NCBI RefSeq assembly: GCF_047729875.1
Contig: NZ_CP159826.1
Coordinates: 558,001 to 622,000 of the forward strand
Source of the DNA: Marimicrobium sp913061115
GTDB lineage: Bacteria; Pseudomonadota; Gammaproteobacteria; Pseudomonadales; Halieaceae
Reading direction: 5' to 3'
DNA: 64,000 nucleotides
Below the pieces are notes generated by a model. That model saw nothing but the letters and a program-made list of their open reading frames with translations. It was not told the origin of the DNA and did not search any database. This document shows positions 1 to 6,963 of this stretch, one piece after another. Both the position numbers and the translations under genes were made by a program. Each line of letters starts with the position of its first letter. Positions within the stretch are counted from its first letter, which is position 1.

Positions 1-532
1 CTATACCGGTGAGGTGTCTCCGGCAATGTTGGCCGAGATAGGGTGCCGCTGGGTGATCCTTGGGCACTCGGAACGAAGACAGTATCAGGGTGAATCCGAC
101 GTTCTGATTGCCGCTAAGTTGATGTCTGCGGCAGAGGCAGGCTTGAGGCCTATTGTTTGTGTTGGGGAAACACGCGAGCAACGCGAAGCGGGAGCCGCAC
201 AAGCGGTGGTTAGTACTCAGCTTGAAGAGGCCTTGAAGGGTCGGGCGAACTTAGCTCAGTTAGTGTTAGCCTATGAACCCGTATGGGCGATTGGGACCGG
301 ACTGACGGCTACGCCGGAACAGGCGCAGCAAATGCATGCCTTTATGCGCGTATGTCTGGCCGATATTGCCAATGTGGATTCAGCTGCCACAAGGATTTTG
401 TATGGCGGTAGTGTGAAGCCTGACAACGCGGCGCAGCTGTTTGCGCAGCCTGATATAGATGGCGCTCTGGTGGGAGGTGCTGCTCTAGTTGCAGCAGACT
501 TCTTGGCGATTATTAACGCAGCGGCTGCGTGA
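1..532 (+). CDS. tpiA: Triosephosphate isomerase, C-terminal part (5' end outside window)
   Basis: Interconverts dihydroxyacetone phosphate and glyceraldehyde 3-phosphate in glycolysis and gluconeogenesis. The reading frame is open from base 2 and ends with TGA at 530-532, giving about 176 residues of a protein that is normally about 250. Visible hallmarks are GHSERR (catalytic His region), AYEPVWAIGTG (catalytic Glu) and YGGSVKP near the C-terminus (phosphate-binding loop). secG follows 40 bases later on the same strand, the usual gammaproteobacterial order, so the identification is firm. The true start lies upstream of the window. Confidence 0.97.
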   Translation, partial: YTGEVSPAMLAEIGCRWVILGHSERRQYQGESDVLIAAKLMSAAEAGLRPIVCVGETREQREAGAAQAVVSTQLEEALKGRANLAQLVLAYEPVWAIGTGLTATPEQAQQMHAFMRVCLADIANVDSAATRILYGGSVKPDNAAQLFAQPDIDGALVGGAALVAADFLAIINAAAA

Positions 533-572
533 CAAAAAATTGTAAGTTGTCCCCTGGAGGGACTTGAATATT

Positions 573-950
573 ATGGAACAGATAATTTTGGGTGCGCACC
601 TACTTGTCGCATTAGCGATTATTGGCTTGATCCTGTTGCAGCAGGGTAAAGGGGCAGAAATGGGCGCGTCATTCGGTGCGGGTGGCTCCCAGACGCTCTT
701 TGGTAGCGGTGGCGGAGGAAGTGTCCTGACCAAAGTGACGGCCTGCTTGGTCGCTCTGTTTTTTGCCACCAGTTTTGGCCTGGCTGTGCTGATCAATCAA
801 AAATCTGCCCTTGTAGATGACCTCGACTTGGCTATTCCTGCGGCGGTAGAGGTAAAGCCTGCTGCAGTTGACGCAGAGCTGCCTGTTCTGGACACAGCCT
901 CCCCCGCCGTCACGGGATCTAAAGGGGATGACTTACCAAGCTTAGACTGA
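573..950 (+). CDS. secG: Preprotein translocase subunit SecG
   Basis: Small membrane subunit of the SecYEG translocon. About 125 residues with two hydrophobic segments (roughly residues 3-22 and 52-75) joined by the Gly/Ser-rich cytoplasmic loop that contains the family signature LLQQGKGAEMG and FGAGGSQTLFG. The C-terminal tail after the second helix is acidic and Ala/Val/Pro-rich. ATG at 573 is preferred over the in-frame TTG at 564: GGAGG at 556-560 lies only 3 bases before the TTG and 12 before the ATG. It sits between tpiA and tRNA-Leu, as in many gammaproteobacteria. Confidence 0.95.
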   Translation: MEQIILGAHLLVALAIIGLILLQQGKGAEMGASFGAGGSQTLFGSGGGGSVLTKVTACLVALFFATSFGLAVLINQKSALVDDLDLAIPAAVEVKPAAVDAELPVLDTASPAVTGSKGDDLPSLD

Positions 951-959
951 CAAATATTT

Positions 960-1045
960 GCCGAAGTGGTGGAATTGGTAGACACGCCATCTTGAGGGGG
1001 TGGTGAGCTATGCTCGTGCGGGTTCAAGTCCCGCTTTCGGCACCA
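960..1045 (+). tRNA. tRNA-Leu (anticodon GAG)
   Basis: An 86-base cloverleaf with encoded CCA (1043-1045). The acceptor stem is GCCGAAG paired with CTTTCGGC. The anticodon arm is CCATC, loop TTGAGGG, GGTGG, which places GAG at positions 34-36. There is a long variable arm, as expected of a class II tRNA, and the T arm is CGGGTTCAAGTCCCG. Its 3' end is the left edge of the accessory block: an integrase remnant begins 75 bases downstream, so this tRNA is the probable att site. Confidence 0.97.
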
Positions 1046-1091
1046 AATATCGTATAGCCCTTTAAACAAGGGTTTTGCAGCATCAGTGGTT

Positions 1092-1129
1092 ATGAGTTGG
1101 CACAAAATGGCACAAACTCATGGCACAAA
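1092..1129 (+). repeat. TGGCACAAA triple direct repeat inside an inverted repeat, next to tRNA-Leu
   Basis: TGGCACAAA occurs at 1098-1106, 1108-1116 and 1121-1129. The first two copies lie within an inverted repeat, ATGAGTT (1092-1098) and AACTCAT (1115-1121). The third overlaps the start codon of the integrase remnant. Short direct repeats beside an att tRNA and an integrase start resemble recombinase arm sites or a self-regulatory operator; that reading is inference. Confidence 0.5.
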
Positions 1130-1320
1130 ACCTCTTGCTCAGATCCTCTGGGTATTATTTTCGTTATATCATCCGTCCCTGCCACAGACCGCTGCTTCCA
1201 ATCAAGGAGCTACGGTACACTCTCCGCACATCGTCACGCAGACTGGCTAACAAACGAGCTAGAGCTGTGGCAGCTAGCATCGTTAACTTTGCCGTCACTG
1301 GCCATCAGGAAACTGCGTAA
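1120..1320 (+). pseudogene. Tyrosine integrase, N-terminal remnant
   Basis: The first 46 or so codons (1120 to about 1275) read like the DUF6538-type N-terminus of phage/island tyrosine recombinases: SGYYFRYIIRP, then a basic stretch around KELRYTLRTSSRRLANKRAR. The core-binding and catalytic domains (R..HxxR..Y) are absent. From about 1285 the DNA changes to the 3' end of the sorting-signal/terminator module found elsewhere in the window, and the frame ends at 1320. Position (75 bases after a tRNA 3' end) and sequence together argue for the integrase of a former island. The family assignment is by pattern recognition only. Confidence 0.6.
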
Positions 1321-1360
1321 AGCCTGAGCTTTCTCAAGCCCGCCTAGTGCGGGTTTTTTG
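1285..1360 (+). repeat. Orphan copy of the sorting-signal 3' end plus terminator (module copy E)
   Basis: This repeats the last 13 or so codons, stop codon and terminator of the LRR surface-protein genes: it encodes IRKLRKA followed by a TGA and the hairpin CCCGC-CTAGT-GCGGG with a T run (1339-1359). No LRR gene lies upstream; the module abuts the integrase scrap. It is one of five copies in the window (the others at 4178-4308, 13270-13400 complement, 15541-15665 and 17575-17657). Confidence 0.75.
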
Positions 1361-1365
1361 TTGGC

Positions 1366-1545
1366 GAGAGAATCCTGAGTAAGCTCGCTCGGATATTGCG
1401 ATAAACAGCGGCTCCTTCGGGGGCCGTTTTGCTGTCAGGCGCTGCGGCCCATAGCCGACTTCCCCCACCTGGCCCCTGTGGTGCGCGAAAGGGGCTTGTT
1501 TAAGTCTTATTTTTAGTTTCTCACTCGACCACCACCATCAACGAA
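1366..1545 (+). repeat. Intergenic repeats shared with 16050-16150 and 17650-17716
   Basis: 1373-1432 (CTGAGTAAGCTCGCTCGG..., hairpin GGCTCCTTCGGGGGCC, then TTTT) matches the bases following the third LRR gene at 17654-17716. 1439-1540 (CTGCGGCCCATAGCCGAC...) matches 16053-16150, just upstream of that same LRR gene. So sequence that flanks an LRR gene on both sides elsewhere is here fused directly, as if the gene between had been deleted by recombination. That history is inference. No gene is seen in this stretch. Confidence 0.7.
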
Positions 1546-1600
1546 TTTACAAAGGCGATGCCGTAGAGGTTGGTAGGACTGCGGGTAGAATCAGAGCCAG

Positions 1601-2257
1601 CTACCCGCAGGTTTTATAATCCTTAGCCAAACACTCGCGGCTTAATGTCTGGGCTTCTTCTATTTGGGCTGATGTCATGCTGTCTTGGAGCTTGCCTTTG
1701 TTTTCCTTCGCATTCTCATCTCCCTGCGCTGCCGCGAGGTTCCACCACATATAAGCCATCACGTTGTCCTGTGGAACGCCTTCACCCTTGGCATACATAA
1801 AGGCCAGATTTTCTTGAGCACTGGCGACTCCTTGCTCTGCAGCTTTGGTGTACCACTTAACGGCAGTAGCATCATCCTGTGGAACGCCTAGACCGTTGTC
1901 ATACATCAAACCCAGATTCAATTGAGCATCGGCATACCCTTGCTCAGCAGCCTTGGTGTACCATTTAACAGCTGTGGCATTGTCCTTTGGTACGCCTTCA
2001 CCGTCGGCATACATAAGGGCTAGATTGTATTGAGCCTTGGCGTAGCCTTGCTCTGCAGCTTTGGTCCACCACTTCATGGCAACGGCACTATCCTGTGGTA
2101 CACCATCACCGCGGTCATACATCTGGCCGAGATTGCTTTGAGCCCACGCTTCACCCTGTCCGGCAGCGGCCCTCCATTCAGCTATTTCCTTCGGAGATGG
2201 TTGAGCAACTGCCATCATAGACAGGCTAAGTAATAGTGCTGCGATTATGGATTTCAT
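1601..2257 (-). CDS. Exported Sel1-repeat (TPR-like) protein
   Basis: About 218 residues: an N-terminal signal peptide (MKSIIAALLLSLSMMAVAQ) followed by four or five Sel1 units of about 36 residues with the pattern A..NLG.MY..G.GVPQD...A.KWY.KAAEQG. The C-terminal segment with MAYMWWNLAAAQG and LSRECLAKDYKTCG is shared with the Sel1 protein at 30250-31185, so the two are paralogues. Sel1 repeats form alpha-solenoids that mediate protein-protein contacts; partner and role are unknown. ATG at 2257 is preferred over the in-frame ATG at 2287 because the signal peptide begins there. Confidence 0.85.
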   Translation of the reverse strand: MKSIIAALLLSLSMMAVAQPSPKEIAEWRAAAGQGEAWAQSNLGQMYDRGDGVPQDSAVAMKWWTKAAEQGYAKAQYNLALMYADGEGVPKDNATAVKWYTKAAEQGYADAQLNLGLMYDNGLGVPQDDATAVKWYTKAAEQGVASAQENLAFMYAKGEGVPQDNVMAYMWWNLAAAQGDENAKENKGKLQDSMTSAQIEEAQTLSRECLAKDYKTCG

Positions 2258-2781
2258 AATGCTTTCTCTGGCATTGTTTAAGGTCATACTGGCTGAAAGC
2301 CTATCAAACTTGGCTTACACATTACATGGGGGAATGCCTGCTTAATATCAATGATGCGGAGAGAACGCTGCTTTTAGCACAGCTCACGCTCAGATATTTA
2401 AAGGATCTGCTAGCGTAACGATAAAGCTAGGGTCGGGGCGGTGAAGATGCCGCTTCGGTTCTTTGTCAGATTTACAGTCAGGGGAGAAAGCAGCGATATA
2501 GCGCCCTACATACAGTGATCTCTGGCAGATACAATGCTGTGACACGCGCTCACGCTTCTACTTTCCTCCCGATCAAGGGCAACACCAGTTGAGGCAGCTC
2601 ACAGCGCCACTACAGCCGTACATCCACTGTGGGTCTAACGTATCCCCAAAGTAAAAGATAGCGGCCACCTAGCACTTCACTCGACCACCACAACACTGCT
2701 CTCAACCCCGCAGCACCGATGCGACCCATCGGAATTCAAGTGTTATAATCCGCCGCCAATAAACCACGGCAAGCTCTTGTT
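2258..2781. other. Intergenic region with a possible gene remnant
   Basis: No intact gene. A short plus-strand frame from about 2284 to 2418 (ending TAA) contains TWLTHYMGECLLNI and LLLAQLTLRYLKDLLA, which looks like protein but has no start and no family I recognise. From about 2674 to 2781 the sequence is shared almost exactly with the region upstream of the paralogous LRR gene at 16239 and includes a TATAAT at 2744-2749 that may be the promoter -10. Confidence 0.4.
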
Positions 2782-4266
2782 ATGAAACTAACAGCACCAC
2801 AGCGCGGCGTACTCGCCTCATTCGCATTCTTGCTTATTTCGATGCTATCGGCTCAGACTTTGGCCTTTGATGACGGTCGCTTCCGTTATACCGTTACAAG
2901 TGGAACGACTGTTGGAGTAACGGGTGCAACAAGGAGTAACCGAGACAAAGACTTAGTGATTCCTGCCACAGCTTCGGATGATGGGACAACCTACAGCGTT
3001 ACGAGCATTGGGGGTTATGCTTTCTACGTCAAGGCCCTCACCAGCGTGACTATTCCAGACAGCGTTACGAGCATTGGGCAAAATGCTTTCTACAACAACG
3101 ACCTCACCAGCGTGATTATTGGAAACAGCGTTACGAGCATTGGGGAGAGTGCTTTCTTAGGCAACACCTTCACCAGTGTGATTATTCCAGACAGCGTTAC
3201 GAGCATTGGGAGAGCTGCTTTCGCCGGAAACTTCCTCACCAGCGTGACTATTCCAGACAGCGTTACGACCATGGGGGAATATGCTTTCCAGTACAACGCT
3301 CTTACCAGCGTGATTATTGGGAACGGCGTTACAACCATTGGGAAGCGTACTTTCTACAACAACGACCTCACCAGCGTGAACATTCCAGACAGCGTTACGA
3401 GCATTGGGGAGAGTGCTTTCGAAACCAACGACCTCACCAGCGTGATTATTGGAAACAGCGTTACGACCATTGGGTCCTTTGCTTTCCAAAACAACGCCCT
3501 CACCAGCGTGAACATTCCAGACAGCGTTACGAGCATTGGGGAGAGTGCTTTCGAAACCAACGACCTCACCAGCGTGATTATTGGAAACAGCGTTACGACC
3601 ATTGGGTCCTTTGCTTTCCAAAACAACGCCCTCACCAGCGTGACTATTCCAGCCAGCGTTACGAGCATTGGGGAGTTTGTTTTTAACAACAACGCCCTCA
3701 CCAGCGCGCACTTTGGAGGCAACTTTGGTGACTTTCAACTCAACATGTTCGATGTCAATCCCACCCTAACGACGATCACCTACTGTGAAGGGATAACGAG
3801 TTGGCCGCAGGACTTTAGCAATGGCTCGACCACGATCACAGCGACGTCGATAGTTTGCTCGCCACCGGACGCCCCGACCATAGACTCGATAACGCCAGGC
3901 GCCGGTCAGCTTACCGTCGCCTTTACCCCGGGGATTGACAATGGCTCGCCAGCTTACAGCTACGAAGCCTCCTGCCTCCGTGTGGTGGGTTCGGGGCGGA
4001 TTCGGGTAGACGTAGTTGGCCCCACGTCACCTATTACAGTCCCCTCGATGTACAATGGCGACACGTATGAGTGTTTTGTAACAGCGACGAACATTATAGG
4101 AACGAGTCCCGCATCTGCAACGAGTGAACCATTCGTTGTCGGGGGCCCAGACACCGTCGCGCCGCCGTCTAGCGCAACGCCTGTCCCAACTAGCCCACTG
4201 TGGCTACTGGGCATCATGGCAGGACTGCTGTCGCTGGTGGGCATTAGGAAACTGCGTAAAGCCTGA
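2782..4266 (+). CDS. BspA-like leucine-rich-repeat surface protein with FN3 domain and C-terminal sorting signal
   Basis: 494 residues. Signal peptide at 1-28 (ending SAQTLA). Residues 65-325 are about eleven LRR_5 (BspA/Treponema type) repeats of 23 residues with the pattern LTSVTIPDSVTSIG..AF..N. A fibronectin-III-like domain follows (about 360-455, starting PPDAPTIDSITPG). The end is a tripartite anchor: PVPTSPLW, a hydrophobic helix, then RKLRKA, reminiscent of IPTL-CTERM/PEP-CTERM signals cut by exosortases. Likely exported and displayed on or released from the surface. It is nearly identical to the protein at 16239-17657. No sortase gene is in the window. Ligand and role are unknown. 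Confidence 0.85.
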   Translation: MKLTAPQRGVLASFAFLLISMLSAQTLAFDDGRFRYTVTSGTTVGVTGATRSNRDKDLVIPATASDDGTTYSVTSIGGYAFYVKALTSVTIPDSVTSIGQNAFYNNDLTSVIIGNSVTSIGESAFLGNTFTSVIIPDSVTSIGRAAFAGNFLTSVTIPDSVTTMGEYAFQYNALTSVIIGNGVTTIGKRTFYNNDLTSVNIPDSVTSIGESAFETNDLTSVIIGNSVTTIGSFAFQNNALTSVNIPDSVTSIGESAFETNDLTSVIIGNSVTTIGSFAFQNNALTSVTIPASVTSIGEFVFNNNALTSAHFGGNFGDFQLNMFDVNPTLTTITYCEGITSWPQDFSNGSTTITATSIVCSPPDAPTIDSITPGAGQLTVAFTPGIDNGSPAYSYEASCLRVVGSGRIRVDVVGPTSPITVPSMYNGDTYECFVTATNIIGTSPASATSEPFVVGGPDTVAPPSSATPVPTSPLWLLGIMAGLLSLVGIRKLRKA

Positions 4267-4283
4267 ATATCTCTGACCACCTA

Positions 4284-4307
4284 AGCCCGCCTAGTGCGGG
4301 TTTTTTT
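4284..4307 (+). terminator. Rho-independent terminator of the first LRR gene
   Basis: Hairpin CCCGC (4286-4290), loop CTAGT, GCGGG (4296-4300), followed by seven T residues. The same hairpin ends modules E, B and, inverted, D. Confidence 0.85.
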
Positions 4308-4392
4308 GGGCTGGGGATTAGTCCGTAGTGGGGCGGTAAGCATCGTGCGTGCGCAGGTTTCGAGGCACCCCATGCGGACAACCCATTACAGA

Positions 4393-4788
4393 TTATCGTG
4401 TGCGGTGTATGATGTCGTGCATGCCGGCGGTGGGCAGCAACCAGGGAGCCGCTACTGTCGCGCAATTGACAAAGATGTACCAAAAGATGTCACAAAAGAC
4501 ATAATAATACTGTTTATATAGTCTTATGATCTTCACAAAGACTTCATCGATGAAAAAGCTATCGCCGTATTCACGATGATTTCGCTTCAGCCTTTGAGTG
4601 TATATAGCTCCAAATTTTATACACCACAGGCGAATCGCTTCACGGCTGACAGTGATGCCCCGCTCGGCGAGCAAATCCTCGATATCTCGATGGCTGAGAT
4701 TGAATCTGTAGTAGAGCCAAACGGCGTAGGAAATGATATCGGGTGGGAATCGGTAGCGTTGGTAGGCATTCATTCCCGATTCTGGCAA
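4393..4788 (-). pseudogene. IS6-family transposase, truncated
   Basis: Residues 1-87 match the start of IS6/IS26-type DDE transposases: RYRFPPDIISYAVWLYYRF, then HRDIEDLLAERGITVSREAIR (helix-turn-helix region), then FIDEVFVKI carrying the first catalytic Asp. After FVKI (about base 4528) the similarity stops and the frame runs on through unrelated sequence to 4393, so the remaining catalytic D and E are missing. The element is dead. No clear terminal inverted repeats were found. Confidence 0.8.
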
Positions 4789-4898
4789 TTGGGGCGACTT
4801 AACTTGTCAGCACTTATCTAAGTGGGCCCGCGATTAGGTGCTTTCATCCAAGACGGTGAAAAGGGCAGCGGCTTACAGCAAGATTATTCTCCGCGAGT

Positions 4899-6218
4899 TT
4901 ATTTGTAAGTAGCCTTGCCACCGCTATGTTCTGGTTTCCATTTTGCCACGACACGGTGACCAGCTAAAATGCAGCCGAGATTGGCCCCTATCGTCGCACC
5001 AATCTGCGCGATTGCGACGCCTTGGATACCTAAGTGACTCCCCAGGTACGCCATTCCGATCAACCCCGCAACCACCCAACCACCGAGAATCAAAACGGAC
5101 TGCCCTAGACCGACGAGGTATTGGCTAGCCATCATGGGTAAAAAAAGGAACGCACTGATCGCAAACCCGACCAAGTAAATTATAAATGCGTTCGTCGCGA
5201 CTTCGTACTCCTCACCATACAAATCAAGTAATTGCTTGGCATAAAGCAACTGAAGCACCCCGATGACTACCGCAGTTCCGCCGACCCAGCGAAACCACGC
5301 AAAGTTAATTTTTCGCAAAGCGACGGTGTTCTTATCGTTGACGGCATCGGTCATGATAGGTGAAAAAATCGCACTTGCCCCCATTGCCAGAAACAGCATA
5401 AAACCAGCAAGTTCTCCAGCCGCGCCCAGAAAAGCGGCTCCCGTGTCGTCATCTTCAAGCCAACTAACGGCCACTACGCCCCCCCTGTCCAGCACTGTCA
5501 TGCAAAACATCGCGAGGGAAAACAACGTACCAGCACGCAACCAATCCATAGATTCAAGCCGATGCGAGCCCCTTCGAAATTCCTCTGGTTCGGCCGCTTG
5601 TCGAATTCGATAAAGAGCAAGCAGGACTGCGCCATAAGCCAACCCGTAAATGACCACCGCATGGATTACGTCGAGTTCCTCCCAGCCCAAGGCTGTTACC
5701 AAAAGGGTCAGAAGAATAATAATGATAAACGGGGCCAAACTATGCACCGAATTTCCTAGAAGATATCTTCCGTGTGCGGCCGCTGAACCGACAAAAAAGC
5801 GAGACAGGGCAAGCAGGGGCAGGAGTGCCAAAACCAGCGCAAAATTCATGTGCTCGTGAAAGGGGTCATCGTGAAAAAAAATGTGTGCTGGCACCAGTAT
5901 CACAATGCAAGCTAGGCAAGTTGCAATGATCATCATAGGCCCAATTCTTCTTAAGCCGCGCGCCGCTTCAAAATCACCAGAGCGCTGGGCACGACGAAAA
6001 ACTTGCATCGTCAACCGCTCCATACCCAACGATGCGAACATCAGCACGATAATTGTCAGGTTGATTCCGGAAGCGAATTCTCCAAATTCGGTAACGCTCA
6101 GGGTGCGAGCCAATAAGATGCTCGCAACAATAGCCAGAACACCGCGAGCTACTCCTAGGCACAGGCCAAAAAAAATTTCCTGACGCGCTGGCAGCACGAT
6201 CGGAGACGGTGTGTTCAT
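4899..6218 (-). CDS. Polysaccharide flippase (MVF/Wzx-like, multi-drug/oligosaccharidyl-lipid superfamily)
   Basis: About 439 residues with roughly 12-14 hydrophobic segments throughout. The N-terminal pattern GVARGVLAIVASILLARTLSVTEFG is typical of O-antigen/teichoic-type flippases, which move lipid-linked oligosaccharides across the inner membrane. The ATG at 6218 is chosen over the GTG at 6227: AGG lies 8 bases upstream and the ATG overlaps the stop of the upstream small ORF by 4 bases (ATGA), suggesting translational coupling. No glycosyltransferases are nearby, so the substrate is unknown. It may be a stranded piece of a polysaccharide locus. Confidence 0.8.
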   Translation of the reverse strand: MNTPSPIVLPARQEIFFGLCLGVARGVLAIVASILLARTLSVTEFGEFASGINLTIIVLMFASLGMERLTMQVFRRAQRSGDFEAARGLRRIGPMMIIATCLACIVILVPAHIFFHDDPFHEHMNFALVLALLPLLALSRFFVGSAAAHGRYLLGNSVHSLAPFIIIILLTLLVTALGWEELDVIHAVVIYGLAYGAVLLALYRIRQAAEPEEFRRGSHRLESMDWLRAGTLFSLAMFCMTVLDRGGVVAVSWLEDDDTGAAFLGAAGELAGFMLFLAMGASAIFSPIMTDAVNDKNTVALRKINFAWFRWVGGTAVVIGVLQLLYAKQLLDLYGEEYEVATNAFIIYLVGFAISAFLFLPMMASQYLVGLGQSVLILGGWVVAGLIGMAYLGSHLGIQGVAIAQIGATIGANLGCILAGHRVVAKWKPEHSGGKATYK

Positions 6219-6472
6219 GCATTGCACCTATAGAGATATAAGGCGGCAAGATTTGTACTAAACTTTTTATCGGTACCTGGGCTCCAAAGTAAATATAGCG
6301 CTAAGAGCCCGACTTCTGACGTTACGCCAAGTAGCCAAACGGTATGCATTCGAGCATGGGGCATCCAAACTTCGTGAAAAATATATGTATCAGCGGTGAG
6401 ATCGACAATTGGTGGATTTAGTGCGTATGCCGCTATCGAAAGCGACATCAGGAGCTTGCCCAATAAGTTCAT
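6215..6472 (-). CDS. Small membrane protein of unknown function
   Basis: 85 residues with two hydrophobic stretches (about 5-24 and 44-63) and a loop containing HEVWMPHARMHTVW, which resembles small DUF-type membrane proteins (possibly DUF6640-like; not certain). The stop codon overlaps the start of the flippase gene by 4 bases, so the two form an operon on the minus strand. The protein may be C-terminally shortened compared with relatives. No function is proposed. Confidence 0.55.
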   Translation of the reverse strand: MNLLGKLLMSLSIAAYALNPPIVDLTADTYIFHEVWMPHARMHTVWLLGVTSEVGLLALYLLWSPGTDKKFSTNLAALYLYRCNA

Positions 6473-6963
6473 ATTCGGTTAACCCCCTAGGTTGAATGCA
6501 TAGCAGCTTTGGGGCGGACTACGCAGTAGGCCCTCCCAGCAGGCGTAGCCTGCGCTAACAGCGTCTTGTTAAGTGGTCGCCCGGACGCGACGATAGTCTA
6601 TATATAGAAACACCCAAAGAATACAGCCAAATACAAAATATAAGGCTAGCAGATAATCTATACGAATTGGCAGAGCCTCAGACACTGGGACAGTAAGTCA
6701 GGCCAAGACGCCAAAATAGACCGCGAGAACGGGTAAACGCGAGGCGCCAAAAAGATAAGCCAAAAATGCTGCGGTCAAACGTCCCGAAATTTGCCAAAAA
6801 AGCGACGCTGGCGAGGTCGTCGAAGAAGAAAGCCTGAGCCCAAAGGGTCTGACAACGCACAATTTCTGGGATAGTCTAGAAGAACGCACTACAATAAAAC
6901 AATAAAATGATAAAATGATGAAATAATATAACATATGAATCAAAAACAAACGGTTGCGTCTTT
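6473..6963. other. Intergenic region between divergent operons
   Basis: A roughly 490-base spacer separates the minus-strand flippase operon from the plus-strand giant lipoprotein gene. 6880-6960 is very AT-rich (AATAAAATGATAAAATG and similar), as expected for promoters. On the plus strand a short frame ending at 6843 (SSKKKA then stop) could be the tail of a lost gene, but I cannot name it. No convincing gene is seen. Confidence 0.4.

Noticed and set aside
797..1105. Minus-strand ORF across secG and tRNA-Leu
   Set aside because: It lies antisense to two firm genes, including a tRNA.
3157..3738. Long minus-strand frames across the LRR genes (also 16410-17129)
   Set aside because: They are shadows of the 69-bp LRR repeats, recur identically in all LRR genes, and lack a sensible protein pattern.
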